The position numbers were made by a program, and so were the translations under genes. A DNA stretch of 64,000 nucleotides from JBCBGF01 sp039193455 (GTDB lineage Bacteria > Pseudomonadota > Alphaproteobacteria > Rhodobacterales > Rhodobacteraceae): the NCBI GenBank assembly GCA_039193455.1, contig JBCCWO010000018.1, positions 1-64,000 of the forward strand. Direction: 5' to 3'. Each line of letters opens with the position of its first letter. Position 1 is the stretch's first letter. Positions 7,989-16,987 of this stretch are shown here, piece by piece. The notes under the pieces were generated by a model that was not told where the DNA came from, searched no databases, and saw nothing but the letters and a program-made list of their open reading frames with translations.

Positions 7989-7999
7989 GGGAGAGACGA

Positions 8000-9343
8000 A
8001 TGTCGGGTATTCCACACGATCATTACGAGCCCAAGTCGGGTGGCGAGAAGTGGCTTCACCGCCGTCTTCCGGTCGTCGCCCTGATCTATGACACCATCAT
8101 GATCCCCACACCCAAGAACCTGAACTGGATGTGGATCTGGGGGATCGTCCTGACCTTTACGCTGGTCCTGATGATCGTCACGGGCATCGTGCTGGTCATG
8201 CACTACACGCCGCACGTCGACCATGCCTTTGCCTCGGTCGAACACATCATGCGCAACGTCAATGGCGGGCACATGATCCGCTATATCCACATGAATGGCG
8301 CCTCGCTGTTCTTCTTCGCGGTCTATCTGCATATCTTCCGCGGCCTCTACTACGGATCCTACAAGGAACCGCGCGAGGTGACGTGGATCGTCGGCATGCT
8401 GATCTACCTTCTGATGATGGCAACGGCGTTCATGGGCTACGTTCTGCCCTGGGGCCAGATGTCCTTCTGGGGTGCCACGGTGATCACCGGCCTCTTCGGC
8501 GCGATCCCGTTCGTGGGCGATACACTTTTGGTCTGGCTGCAGGGTGGCCCGTCGATCGACAACGCCACGCTGAACCGCTTCTTCTCGCTGCATTACCTGT
8601 TGCCGTTCGTCATCCTTGGCCTGGTGGTGGTGCACATCTGGGCGTTCCACACCACGGGCAACAACAACCCGACGGGTGTTGAAGTCCGCCGGACGTCAAA
8701 GGAAGAGGCCGAGCGTGACACGCTGCCGTTCTGGCCGTATTTCGTGATCAAGGACCTGTTCGCCCTGGGTATCATCCTGGCGGTGTTCTTTGCGGTGGTG
8801 GGCTTTATGCCGAACTACCTGGGCCACCCGGACAACTATATCGAAGCCAACCCGCTGGTGACCCCGGCGCATATCGTGCCCGAATGGTACTTCCTGCCGT
8901 TCTACGCGATCCTCCGGGCCTTCGATGACACGGTCTGGGTCGTGCAGTTCGCCTCGCTCATCACAGGCGGGATCATCGACGCCAAGTTCTTTGGCGTGCT
9001 GGCGATGTTCGGTGCCATCGTGGTGATGGCACTGGCGCCGTGGCTTGATACCTCGGCCGTGCGCTCGGGCCGCTATCGCCCGATGTTCAAGTGGTGGTTC
9101 TGGCTGCTGGTGTTCGACTTCATCGTTCTGATGTGGGTGGGCGCCATGCCGGCGGAAGGGATCTATCCCTACATCGCGCTGATCGCGTCGACCTACTGGT
9201 TTGCATACTTCCTGGTGATCCTGCCGCTCTTGGGTGTGTTCGAGAAACCGTTGCCGGAACCGGCGACAATCGAGGACGACTTCAAAGAGCATTACGGCAA
9301 GGATACGGGCACGGCTGTCGCCGACCCGACGCCTGCGGAATAA
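8000..9343 (+). CDS. petB: Cytochrome b of the bc1 complex
   Basis: The 447-residue integral membrane protein binds hemes bL and bH and forms the Qo and Qi quinone sites. Visible signatures include an N-terminal WLHRRLPVVALIYD, the first helices with paired His residues (MHYTPHVDHAF, IRYIHMNGASLFF), the GYVLPWGQMSFWGA Qo segment and the hallmark PEWY (HIVPEWYFLPFYAILRA). At least eight transmembrane helices are apparent, and length is typical of bacterial full-length cytochrome b. It follows petA by 11 bases with GGGAGAG before its ATG. Confidence 0.98.
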   Translation: MSGIPHDHYEPKSGGEKWLHRRLPVVALIYDTIMIPTPKNLNWMWIWGIVLTFTLVLMIVTGIVLVMHYTPHVDHAFASVEHIMRNVNGGHMIRYIHMNGASLFFFAVYLHIFRGLYYGSYKEPREVTWIVGMLIYLLMMATAFMGYVLPWGQMSFWGATVITGLFGAIPFVGDTLLVWLQGGPSIDNATLNRFFSLHYLLPFVILGLVVVHIWAFHTTGNNNPTGVEVRRTSKEEAERDTLPFWPYFVIKDLFALGIILAVFFAVVGFMPNYLGHPDNYIEANPLVTPAHIVPEWYFLPFYAILRAFDDTVWVVQFASLITGGIIDAKFFGVLAMFGAIVVMALAPWLDTSAVRSGRYRPMFKWWFWLLVFDFIVLMWVGAMPAEGIYPYIALIASTYWFAYFLVILPLLGVFEKPLPEPATIEDDFKEHYGKDTGTAVADPTPAE

Positions 9344-9359
9344 GAGGATATCTGAGACA

Positions 9360-10172
9360 ATGATCAGACAACTCACTCTCGCCGCTGCGCTGACCCTGGG
9401 CCTCGGCTCGGGGGCGGCGCTGGCCGCAGGCGGTGCCGGCCATGTCGAGGATTACCACTTCTCGTTCGAAGGACCTTTCGGCAGCTATGACCAGATGCAG
9501 CTGCAACGCGGCCTGCAGGTCTATACCGAGATCTGTTCGGCCTGCCACGGCCTGCAATACGTGCCGCTGCGCACGCTGGGCGATCCCGGCGGGCCCGAGC
9601 TGCCCGAAGACCAGGTGCGCGCCTATGCCGAGTTCTACGAAATCTTCGACCCGACGCTCTTTGACGGGGAAGGTGATTTCCGGCTGGCCACGCCGAACGA
9701 CCACTTCCCGGGATCGAACCTGTCCAACGCACCTGACCTGAGCCTGATGGCCAAGGGGCGCGCGGGCTTCCACGGGCCCTATGGCCTGGGCATCAACCAG
9801 TTCTTCCGCGGCATGGGCGGGGCGGAATACATCGCCTCGCTGCTCGCCGGATATACCGGCGAGGAAAAGGAAGAGGCGGGGGCGATCCTCTATGAGAACA
9901 AGGCATTCCCCGGGGGCTGGATCTCGATGGCGCCGCCGCTTTGGGGCGACGATGTCGAATACGCCGATGGCAGCCCGACGGATATCGAAAGCCTGTCCAA
10001 GGACGTATCCGCGTTTCTGATGTGGACGGCCGAGCCCAAGATGATGGCACGCAAGCAGGCGGGCTTTACCGCTGTACTGATGTTGGCTGTGCTGTCGGCG
10101 CTGCTGTACCTGACGAACAAGCGGATCTGGGCCCCGGTCAAACGGGCCGCGAAAGAGACGCCGGCAGAGTAG
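9360..10172 (+). CDS. petC: Cytochrome c1 of the bc1 complex
   Basis: The 270-residue product has a Sec signal peptide (cleavage likely after ALA near residue 22), the c-type heme motif CSACH (59-63), and a C-terminal membrane anchor near 240-260 (AVLMLAVLSALLYL). A run AEPKMMARKQAG just before the anchor is typical of cytochrome c1. Start at ATG 9360 was chosen for the signal peptide; it is 17 bases after the petB stop. A strong terminator follows, so petABC is a discrete operon. Confidence 0.97.
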   Translation: MIRQLTLAAALTLGLGSGAALAAGGAGHVEDYHFSFEGPFGSYDQMQLQRGLQVYTEICSACHGLQYVPLRTLGDPGGPELPEDQVRAYAEFYEIFDPTLFDGEGDFRLATPNDHFPGSNLSNAPDLSLMAKGRAGFHGPYGLGINQFFRGMGGAEYIASLLAGYTGEEKEEAGAILYENKAFPGGWISMAPPLWGDDVEYADGSPTDIESLSKDVSAFLMWTAEPKMMARKQAGFTAVLMLAVLSALLYLTNKRIWAPVKRAAKETPAE

Positions 10173-10195
10173 CACGCTCCGCAGAACGGATCGCG

Positions 10196-10222
10196 AAAGC
10201 GCGCCTTCGGGCGCGCTTTTTC
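10196..10222 (+). terminator. Rho-independent terminator of petABC
   Basis: AAAGCGCGCC (10196-10205) and GGCGCGCTTT (10210-10219) form a perfect 10-bp stem with a TTCG tetraloop followed by TTT. It lies 24 bases after the petC stop and immediately before the end of convergent thiQ, so it may serve both operons. Confidence 0.9.
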
Positions 10223-10913
10223 ATGCCAGATAGGCGGCCAACGCGGGCGTCGGGTTGGCGAACATCGCGGCGGTGTCCACTGGCGCATGCGCGCGCCCAT
10301 CGGCAACAAGGATGGTCTCTGCCGCCACGCGGCGGGCATCCGCGGGATCATGCGTGACCATCAGAACCGTCCGACCGTCCTGGACCAACGTCTCCTGCAC
10401 AAGATCCAGCATCTCGGCCTTCAGCGCGGGGCCCAGCGCGGCAAACGGTTCATCCAGCAGGACGATCGGGCGGTCGCGCACCAGTGCCCGCGCCAACGCC
10501 ACGCGCCCCTGCTCGCCCCCCGACAACGCGGCGGGGCGGCGCGTTTCCTTGCCCTGCAGCCCTACGCGCGCCAGCACCGCATCCACCGCCGCCGCCTGAT
10601 CCGGCGATAGCCGCAGGTTGGGTGCAACGCCCAGCGCCACATTGCGGCGGGCGTCGAGGTGCGGAAAGAGGTTGTTGTCCTGAAACACGATCGACACGGG
10701 CCGTTCACCCGGCGGCAGGTGTCTCAGGTCGTCGTCCTGCCACAGCACCCGGCCCGCCACCGGCTCCAGAAACCCGGCGATCAGCGACAGAAGCGTCGAC
10801 TTCCCCGCGCCCGAGGGCCCGATCACGGCGGTGATCCCGGTATCGCCCACGGCAAAGTCCGCCGACAGCTGATGCTGGCCCTGCCGCGCGGCAACCTTGT
10901 CAAACCGCAGCAT
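10221..10913 (-). CDS. thiQ: Thiamine ABC transporter ATP-binding protein
   Basis: The 230-residue ATPase powers uptake of thiamine or its phosphates with ThiP and ThiB. It shows Walker A GPSGAGKST, a Q-loop region SIVFQDNNLFPHL, the ABC signature LSGGEQGRVALARAL, Walker B IVLLDEPFAAL and a switch His in VTHDPADARR. Start set at ATG 10913, giving the usual ABC N terminus MLRFDKV. It overlaps thiP by 14 bases. It is the third gene of thiBPQ, downstream of a TPP riboswitch, consistent with its assignment. Confidence 0.93.
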   Translation of the reverse strand: MLRFDKVAARQGQHQLSADFAVGDTGITAVIGPSGAGKSTLLSLIAGFLEPVAGRVLWQDDDLRHLPPGERPVSIVFQDNNLFPHLDARRNVALGVAPNLRLSPDQAAAVDAVLARVGLQGKETRRPAALSGGEQGRVALARALVRDRPIVLLDEPFAALGPALKAEMLDLVQETLVQDGRTVLMVTHDPADARRVAAETILVADGRAHAPVDTAAMFANPTPALAAYLA

Positions 10914-12459
10914 GCACCCGCCCCCCGCGATCAATGGCCCAAAACAGCGCAAGGCTGAGCGCCAACAGAAGCAGCGCGGCCCCCGCCGCATCTTCGGTCC
11001 GGTAGGCCGCCATCAGACGATAAAGCTGCAAGGGCAGGGTGGCGCTGTCGCCATCGGCGAAAAGCGCGATCACCCCCAGATCCCCCATCGACAGCGCCGC
11101 AGCGAGCCCGGCGGCAAAGCCCAACGGTCGCCGCAGACGGGGCAGGATCAGCCACCGCAGCCGCGCCCAGCCTGTCATCCCCAAAGCGTCTGCCGTGCGC
11201 CCGAACTGCCGCTCGACCTGCGCCAGCTCGGGCAGGATCGCGCGCAGGGCAAAGGGCAGGCTCATCGCGGCATTGACCGCAATCGTGACAGGCAGGGCCA
11301 GCGCGGCAGGGTCGACGAGAGGGAAGAAGACGATGAACAGCCCGGTGCCGATCACAAGCGGAGAGGCCGCAATCGAAAGGTAACCAACCCCCTCCAGCGC
11401 GGTGGCCGCGATGGGGCGTTTGGCACGCAGGGTCTGCGCGGCCGCGGCCAGCGGTAAGGCCAGCAGGATCACAAGGATCGCAGAGGCAAGCGCTACAACG
11501 ACCGACCGGCCCGCCGCCTCGAACACCTGTACCGGCAGACCGATCAGGTTCGGCAGCCCGCGCAGCACGATCAGCGTCAGAGGCACCAGCAGGAACACCG
11601 CGGCAAAGGCGATCCACAGCGTGTCACCCACCCGCTGGACACCCGCGGCAGCGTCCCAGCGCTGCACCGGGCGGTCCAGCCCGGCCCCCATCACCGCAGG
11701 CACTGCCACCCAGGCGGCAAGTGCGGCGGCGGCGCCGGTGACGACGAACTGGATCGTGGCCAGCACCGCGGCCTTGCCAAGATCGAAGTCAAACAGGAAC
11801 GCCTGATAGATCGCCAGTTCGATCGTGGTGGCGCGCGGCCCGCCGCCCAGTGTCAGCGCGACCGCAAAGCTGGTCGTGCAGATCAGAAAGATCAGCATCG
11901 CAATGCCCGGCACGACCGCGCGCAGCATCGGCCATTCCAGCTGCCGAAACACATCCCCCGGCGCCATGCCCAGGGTCGCGGCCAGCCGGAACCGCTCAGC
12001 CGGGATCGTAAGCCAGCCCTGCAGGATCAGCCGGGTCGCGAGGGGCAGATTAAAGAACACATGCGCCAGAACCACCCCGTGCAAGCCATAGATCCCTATG
12101 GGCTCAAGCCCCAGCGCCGCCAATCCCTGCGACACCAGCCCGGTGCGCCCGAACACGGCCAAGAGCCCCAGCACCGCCACGATCACGGGCACGATGAACG
12201 GCGCGCCCAGAAGCAGGACCAGCAGCCCCCGGCCCGGGAAGCTGCGCCGTGCCAAGGCCCGGGCGACCGGGATGGCGAGGGCCACGCTGAACAGCGCGGA
12301 CAGAACGGCTTGCCACAGCGTGAACCGGATCGCCGCCCAATCGCCGGGTCCCAGGCCCGCGCCGCGCTCGGCCCAGAGCGCCACAACCCCCAGCGGGCCG
12401 AGGGTCAGCAAGACGACAAACGCCGCCGCGAGCCCCCCGCCCGCCAAGGTGCGTGTCAT
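10900..12459 (-). CDS. thiP: Thiamine ABC transporter permease
   Basis: The 519-residue inner-membrane protein is a fused double permease with two copies of the binding-protein-dependent transport domain, each of about six helices. The first EAA-like loop is around AATLGMAPGDVFRQLEWPML and the second around ADALGMTGWARLRWLILP, where it contacts ThiQ. ATG 12459 overlaps the thiB stop (ATGA), a standard coupling. An upstream in-frame ATG at 12480 is less likely. Length matches ThiP of other proteobacteria. Confidence 0.93.
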   Translation of the reverse strand: MTRTLAGGGLAAAFVVLLTLGPLGVVALWAERGAGLGPGDWAAIRFTLWQAVLSALFSVALAIPVARALARRSFPGRGLLVLLLGAPFIVPVIVAVLGLLAVFGRTGLVSQGLAALGLEPIGIYGLHGVVLAHVFFNLPLATRLILQGWLTIPAERFRLAATLGMAPGDVFRQLEWPMLRAVVPGIAMLIFLICTTSFAVALTLGGGPRATTIELAIYQAFLFDFDLGKAAVLATIQFVVTGAAAALAAWVAVPAVMGAGLDRPVQRWDAAAGVQRVGDTLWIAFAAVFLLVPLTLIVLRGLPNLIGLPVQVFEAAGRSVVVALASAILVILLALPLAAAAQTLRAKRPIAATALEGVGYLSIAASPLVIGTGLFIVFFPLVDPAALALPVTIAVNAAMSLPFALRAILPELAQVERQFGRTADALGMTGWARLRWLILPRLRRPLGFAAGLAAALSMGDLGVIALFADGDSATLPLQLYRLMAAYRTEDAAGAALLLLALSLALFWAIDRGGRVHAAV

Positions 12460-13445
12460 TGGCTGAGCGCGCCCAACCATGTCTCCAGCGCCGTATCGCG
12501 CACGGCGGGCGCCTCATCGGCTGGAACAACCAGCGCGGTCTCGGGCTGGATCAGGGTTTCAAATCCCTCGGGCAGACCGCCTTCGGGGATCACTGCCGGG
12601 TACATCCAGTTCGTCGTCGGGATCACCGACTGGAACCCTTCCGAGATCATGAAGGCCAGAAAGGCATCGGCGAGCTCGGGTTGATCGCTGCCCGCCAGCT
12701 TCCCGGCGACCTCGATCTGCATGTAATGCCCTTCGTCAAATGCCGCCGCTGCCTTTGACGGATCTTCCTCGGCGATCAGGTGATAGGCGGGCGATGTCGT
12801 GTAGGACAGCACCATGTCCGCCTCACCCTCAAGGAACAGCCCATAGGCCTCGGACCAGCCCTTGGTCACGGTCACGATATTGTCCGACAGGCCGGCCCAG
12901 ATCTCGCCCGCCTCATCGCCATAGGCCGCCTGCACCCACATCAGCAGGCCCAGCCCCGGCGTTGACGACCGCGGATCCTGGATCAGGATCGACACATCGC
13001 TCTCAGCCAGTTCCCGCAGGCTGGTGGGCGGTGTGGGCACGGTTTCTTTGTCGTGGACAAAGGCAAAATAGCCCCAGTCGAAGGGCAGAAACGTCTCATC
13101 CGTCCAGCTCACCGGCAGGTCCAGCCCGCTGGCATCCTGCCCATGCGGCGCAAAGAGCCCGGTCTCGGCAGCGGCGGCCGTCAGGTTCGTATCAAGCCCC
13201 AGCACGATATCGGCATCGGTCCGCGCGCCCTCAAGACGCACACGCGCCAAAAGCGCGGCGCCGTCCCCCGCGCCGACGAATTGCAGGTCGCAGCCACAGG
13301 TTTCTTCAAACGCGGCTTCAACGGCGGGGCCGGGGCCCCAGTCCGAGACAAAGCTGTCATAGGTATAGACGCTCAGCACAGGCAGGTCCGCGACGGCAGG
13401 GGTTGCCGCCAAAAGTCCAGCCGCGATGATCGGATGTTTTTTCAT
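12456..13445 (-). CDS. thiB: Thiamine-binding periplasmic protein
   Basis: The 329-residue solute-binding protein has a signal peptide (MKKHPIIAAGLLAATPAVA, cleavage near residue 20) and the mature start LPVLSVYTYDSF, typical of the ThiB/TbpA family. It delivers thiamine, TMP or TPP to ThiPQ. Start chosen at ATG 13445: GGAGG lies 5 bases in front of it, whereas ATG 13457 and 13448 overlap or crowd the ribosome binding site. Expression is probably set by the upstream riboswitch and a ribosome-site-masking element. Confidence 0.94.
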   Translation of the reverse strand: MKKHPIIAAGLLAATPAVADLPVLSVYTYDSFVSDWGPGPAVEAAFEETCGCDLQFVGAGDGAALLARVRLEGARTDADIVLGLDTNLTAAAAETGLFAPHGQDASGLDLPVSWTDETFLPFDWGYFAFVHDKETVPTPPTSLRELAESDVSILIQDPRSSTPGLGLLMWVQAAYGDEAGEIWAGLSDNIVTVTKGWSEAYGLFLEGEADMVLSYTTSPAYHLIAEEDPSKAAAAFDEGHYMQIEVAGKLAGSDQPELADAFLAFMISEGFQSVIPTTNWMYPAVIPEGGLPEGFETLIQPETALVVPADEAPAVRDTALETWLGALSQ

Positions 13446-13446
13446 C

Positions 13447-13490
13447 ATATCCTCCATTCATGGCCCGGACGAAGTTCGGTCAGAGGATAT
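13447..13490 (-). promoter_or_regulatory. RBS-sequestering element of the thiB leader
   Basis: On the minus strand ATATCCTC (13490-13483), directly 3' of the riboswitch P1 region, is perfectly complementary to GAGGATAT (13454-13447), which is the thiB Shine-Dalgarno and start region. Formation of this 8-bp helix would hide the ribosome binding site, so the switch probably acts on translation. No terminator hairpin with a T-run is present in the leader. Confidence 0.65.
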
Positions 13491-13492
13491 CT

Positions 13493-13579
13493 CTACCTTC
13501 CCTCCGCCGGTCTTAACCGGTTCAGGTTCAACGGGTTCGCGGAAATCGCATCTCAGCCCTTACGGACACCCCGAGGTAC
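13493..13579 (-). promoter_or_regulatory. TPP riboswitch (THI box)
   Basis: The minus strand carries the conserved THI elements in order: CGGGGTGTCC, then GGGCTGAGATG, ACCCGTTGAACCTGAAC, the GGTTAAGACCGG hairpin, and GGAGGGAAGGTA. TACC near the 5' end and GGTA at the 3' end can form P1. It precedes thiBPQ, the known target class for this riboswitch; TPP binding should lower expression. The switch begins about 80 bases from the divergent aroC start, so the thi promoter is in that short gap. Confidence 0.95.
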
Positions 13580-13660
13580 CGTCGTGTCTATGCCGCGGCA
13601 GGCGGAGGGGCAAGGCGAAAGCCCTTGAGACCGCCCGGGGCCGCCGCTAAGCACGCGGGC

Positions 13661-14761
13661 ATGAGCGTCAACACCTTCGGCCATATCTTCCGCGTCACCA
13701 CCTGGGGCGAAAGCCACGGGCCCGCCCTGGGCGCCACTGTCGATGGCTGTCCGCCCGGCGTGCCGTTGGCGGCGGAGGACATTCAGGTCTGGCTCGACAA
13801 ACGCAAACCCGGCCAGAACCGCTATACCACCCAGCGGCGCGAGGCGGACGCGGTGGAAATCCTGTCAGGTGTGTTTGAAGGGGTGACCACCGGCACGCCG
13901 ATCCAGCTGATGATCCGCAACACCGACCAGCGGTCGAAGGACTATGGCGATATTGCCGAAAAGTTCCGCCCCGGCCATGCGGACATCACCTATTGGCAGA
14001 AATACGGGGTGCGCGACTATCGCGGCGGCGGGCGGTCCTCGGCCCGCGAAACCGCCGCGCGCGTGGCCGCCGGTGGCGTGGCACGGGCCGCGCTGACGCA
14101 ACTGGCGTCCGACCTTGCGATCACCGGCTACATGGTGCGCATGGGCGAACACCAGATCGACCGTGCGCGCTTCGATTGGGATCAGATTGGGGAGAACCCG
14201 TTCTGGGTGCCCGACGTGCAGGCCGCCGAAGACTGGGCCACCTATCTCGACGGCTTACGCAAATCCGGCAGTTCGGTGGGGGCCATGATCGAGGTCGCCG
14301 TGCGCGGCGCGCCGCCGGGCCTTGGCGCCCCGGTCTATGCCAAGCTCGACACCGATCTGGCCGCCGCGATGATGAGCATCAATGCGGTCAAAGGTGTCGA
14401 GATCGGCGAAGGCATGGCCGCCGCGACGCTGACGGGCGAGGCCAATGCAGATGAGATCACGATGGGCCCGGACGGCCCCGAATACAGCTCAAATCATGCG
14501 GGCGGCATCCTCGGCGGTATCTCGACGGGGCAGGACATCATCGTCCGCTTCGCCGTCAAACCCACCTCGTCGATCCTGACGCCCCGCAAGACAATCACCA
14601 AATCGGGTGAGGCGACCGAGATCGTCACCAAAGGCCGCCACGACCCCTGCGTGGGCATCCGCGCCGTGCCCGTGGGCGAAGCGATGGCAGCCTGCGTAAT
14701 CCTCGATCACCTGCTGCTCGACCGCGCGCAGACCGGCGGCCAGCGCGGCCCGATCGGTTAG
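13661..14761 (+). CDS. aroC: Chorismate synthase
   Basis: AroC makes chorismate from EPSP using reduced FMN, the last step of the shikimate pathway. The 366-residue protein has the signature GHIFRVTTWGESHGPALGA near the N terminus, the central RGGGRSSARETAARVAAGG motif, and the C-terminal LTPRKTITKSGEATE segment. Start at ATG 13661 gives the canonical MSVNTFGHxFR beginning. It is divergent from thiBPQ and its end overlaps the convergent thioredoxin-like gene by four bases. Confidence 0.97.
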   Translation: MSVNTFGHIFRVTTWGESHGPALGATVDGCPPGVPLAAEDIQVWLDKRKPGQNRYTTQRREADAVEILSGVFEGVTTGTPIQLMIRNTDQRSKDYGDIAEKFRPGHADITYWQKYGVRDYRGGGRSSARETAARVAAGGVARAALTQLASDLAITGYMVRMGEHQIDRARFDWDQIGENPFWVPDVQAAEDWATYLDGLRKSGSSVGAMIEVAVRGAPPGLGAPVYAKLDTDLAAAMMSINAVKGVEIGEGMAAATLTGEANADEITMGPDGPEYSSNHAGGILGGISTGQDIIVRFAVKPTSSILTPRKTITKSGEATEIVTKGRHDPCVGIRAVPVGEAMAACVILDHLLLDRAQTGGQRGPIG

Positions 14762-15171
14762 GCCGTAGCAGCCTCGAGCGCCGTGTCCATCAGCGCCTGA
14801 ATATCGCCCCGGCGGGTTCCGGCAACGATCCGGCCCAGCTCTTCATCGCCCTTCAGCAGGACCAGCGTCGATCGACGCGGGATCGCCAGACGATTGGCCA
14901 GCTTGGATTGGCTGTGTTGATCCCAATCCACCGAGACAAAGGAAATCGCCTCGTTATAGGCCGGGTTCTCGTCCTTCAGCGCCGAGATGACCCGCTGTTG
15001 CACCGCGCAAGTCGAACACCACCGCGTGTAGAAATCGACAAGCACCGTTTCCCCGGCGGCAAGCTTTTCGTCGACCAGACCGGGTGTATAGGGCGTGCCG
15101 CTGGCGGCATGGACCAGCGCCGGGGTCACGGTCAGCGCAGCGGCGGAAATCAGGAAAGTACGGCGGTGCAT
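14758..15171 (-). CDS. Periplasmic thioredoxin-fold protein
   Basis: The 137-residue product begins with a signal peptide with two arginines (MHRRTFLISAAALTVTPALV). It then has a thioredoxin fold with redox motif WCSTC and the cis-Pro loop AIPRRSTLVLLK. It lies directly downstream of a CcdA-type membrane protein, with 17 bases between them. This suggests a pair in which CcdA passes electrons to this periplasmic thioredoxin, for cytochrome c maturation or disulfide reduction. TlpA/SoxW-like alternatives are possible; no sox genes are nearby. Confidence 0.85.
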   Translation of the reverse strand: MHRRTFLISAAALTVTPALVHAASGTPYTPGLVDEKLAAGETVLVDFYTRWCSTCAVQQRVISALKDENPAYNEAISFVSVDWDQHSQSKLANRLAIPRRSTLVLLKGDEELGRIVAGTRRGDIQALMDTALEAATA

Positions 15172-15188
15172 ATCAGGCTCCTAAAGGG

Positions 15189-15902
15189 TCAGAGGGAAAC
15201 AGATAGATCGATCAGCCACGGCGGCAGGGTCTGGATCGCCCAGATTTCGATCATGTGGTGAACCTTGAACAGGATCGCCGTTCCAACGGCGACAAAAACC
15301 ACGCCCATGATCGGCCGCGACTTGGCGGCAATCACGCGCATCGCGGCCTGGCGTTTCTGGATGGCCGACCGCGCGCCATATCCCAGCGCCACGATGATCG
15401 TCGACACACCCAGCGCAAAGGCCACCATGATCGCCCCGGCGCGACCCAGGCTCTCGCCCTGGCTGGCCAGCGAGATGGCCCCGCCCAGCGTCGGCCCGAT
15501 ACACGGGCTCCAGACCGCACCCAAGAGCATGCCACCCAGAAACTGCCCGGCGCTGCCCGATCGGTCGATCTCATCCATTCCGGCATCGGCCTGCGCCGAT
15601 ATCCCGGCGGTCGCTGTGGCAAAGCCTTCGGAAAACCGGGGCACCAGCAGGATCAGCCCAAAGCCGATCATCAGAACCGCCCCCGCGGAGGACACCGTCT
15701 CAGGCGTAATGCCAAGGGCGCGGCCAAAGACGGTGACCGCCATGCCCAGCACCACAAAAGACAGGCTCATCCCCGCCGCCACCAGCAGGGGCCCGTGCCG
15801 CCCGCTTTGCAGCGCGGTCGCCAGAACGATGGGCAAAACGGGCAGGACGCAGGGGTTGATCAGCGTCAGCAGCCCCGCCCCATAGGCAAGGATCAGTTCC
15901 AT
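15189..15902 (-). CDS. CcdA/DsbD-like transmembrane thiol-electron carrier
   Basis: The 237-residue membrane protein has six or so helices and the two family Cys motifs, INPCVLPVLP near the N terminus and WSPCIGPTLG near the middle. These move reducing power from cytoplasmic thioredoxin to periplasmic partners. Start at ATG 15902 (MELILAYGAG) fits the family; ATG 15923 is also in frame. It is followed by the periplasmic thioredoxin-like gene, its likely acceptor. Confidence 0.9.
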   Translation of the reverse strand: MELILAYGAGLLTLINPCVLPVLPIVLATALQSGRHGPLLVAAGMSLSFVVLGMAVTVFGRALGITPETVSSAGAVLMIGFGLILLVPRFSEGFATATAGISAQADAGMDEIDRSGSAGQFLGGMLLGAVWSPCIGPTLGGAISLASQGESLGRAGAIMVAFALGVSTIIVALGYGARSAIQKRQAAMRVIAAKSRPIMGVVFVAVGTAILFKVHHMIEIWAIQTLPPWLIDLSVSL

Positions 15903-15972
15903 AGGCCCCGGCATACGCGGCAACCCCGGCCCCTGTCAGCACCCGGCACGCCCACGGCCCTTCACATACACG

Positions 15973-16842
15973 TCAGTGCGCGGTGCGGCGCGCGCGCTGC
16001 ACGGCCAGAATGCCGGCGGTGATGATCGCGACCCCGGCCAGGTCGGCGGGGCCAAGGGCCTCGCCCAGCACCAGCGCGGCGATGGCGACCCCGAAAAACG
16101 GGTTCAGGAAATGGAACGTCGCGGCCCGCACCGCACCGATGCGCGCCACCAGCGTGAACCAGACCCAGGTTGCCGCCAGCCCGGGGATCAGCGTGGTGTA
16201 GATGAATGCGGCGACGAGTTGCCAGCTCCAGCGGACCTCCAGCGTCTCGGTCACCCCGCCCGCCACGGCGAGCGCCACACTGCCCACCAGCATCTGAAGC
16301 CCGACCACCATCAGTACATTGCCCCCCGACGCCGCACCGCGCACCGCCAAGGTGGCAAAGGTCAGCGCCAATGCGCCAAGCCCACAAAGCACAAGCCCGA
16401 ACAGATCGACCCCGCCGCCGATCCGGCTGCCCATGATCAGCACGACACCGCCAAACCCGAGGATCAGGCCAAGGATGCCCACGGGCGGCAAACGCTCCCC
16501 AAACAACGCCCAACCGAATAGCGCGACCAGAAGCGGCAGGCTTGATGCGACAATGGCCGCGACCGAGGCTTCGATCGTCTGCATCGCCACGAAGTTCAGC
16601 CCCAGATACAGCGCGTTCTGGCATATCCCGAAGAGGATCGTGGCATAAAGCTGCTCCCGGCTCAGCCGCCACGACTGCCCCAGCATACGCGCCACGACCA
16701 CGGCAATCAGCCCCGAGATCAGAAACCGGATCGCCAGCGTCGTCAGCGGCGGCGCGTCCGCCACGATGATCCGTGCCGACGTGAAGGCCGATGACCACAT
16801 AAAGGCAAAGGCCAACCCCATCCCGATTGCGCGCAGATCCAC
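15973..16842 (-). CDS. EamA-family (DMT superfamily) transporter
   Basis: The 289-residue product has ten predicted transmembrane helices in two EamA repeats; the second repeat begins around residue 145 (VDLFGLVLCGLGALAL). GTG 16842 was chosen as start because AAGGAAG lies five bases upstream, and the residues before it lack membrane character. Members export amino acids or other metabolites; the substrate cannot be read from sequence. It is divergent from the glycosyltransferase gene. Confidence 0.85.
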   Translation of the reverse strand: MDLRAIGMGLAFAFMWSSAFTSARIIVADAPPLTTLAIRFLISGLIAVVVARMLGQSWRLSREQLYATILFGICQNALYLGLNFVAMQTIEASVAAIVASSLPLLVALFGWALFGERLPPVGILGLILGFGGVVLIMGSRIGGGVDLFGLVLCGLGALALTFATLAVRGAASGGNVLMVVGLQMLVGSVALAVAGGVTETLEVRWSWQLVAAFIYTTLIPGLAATWVWFTLVARIGAVRAATFHFLNPFFGVAIAALVLGEALGPADLAGVAIITAGILAVQRARRTAH

Positions 16843-16987
16843 CAAGTCTTCCTTCCCGGCCAAGCCCTCTGGCCGCTTGAGACCACTATACGGAGGGGAA
16901 GGCCAGTGCCGGAATGTTCCGGACTTGCCCACCTTCCGGCAGACCACTATTCAACAAAGCAGAATAGATTTTGATTTAGGTGTTTGG

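Noticed and set aside
16766..16987. N-terminal extension of the glycosyltransferase
   Set aside because: The in-frame residues do not resemble GT2 proteins and overlap the divergent EamA gene and its promoter; TTG 16988 has a ribosome site and the right N terminus.
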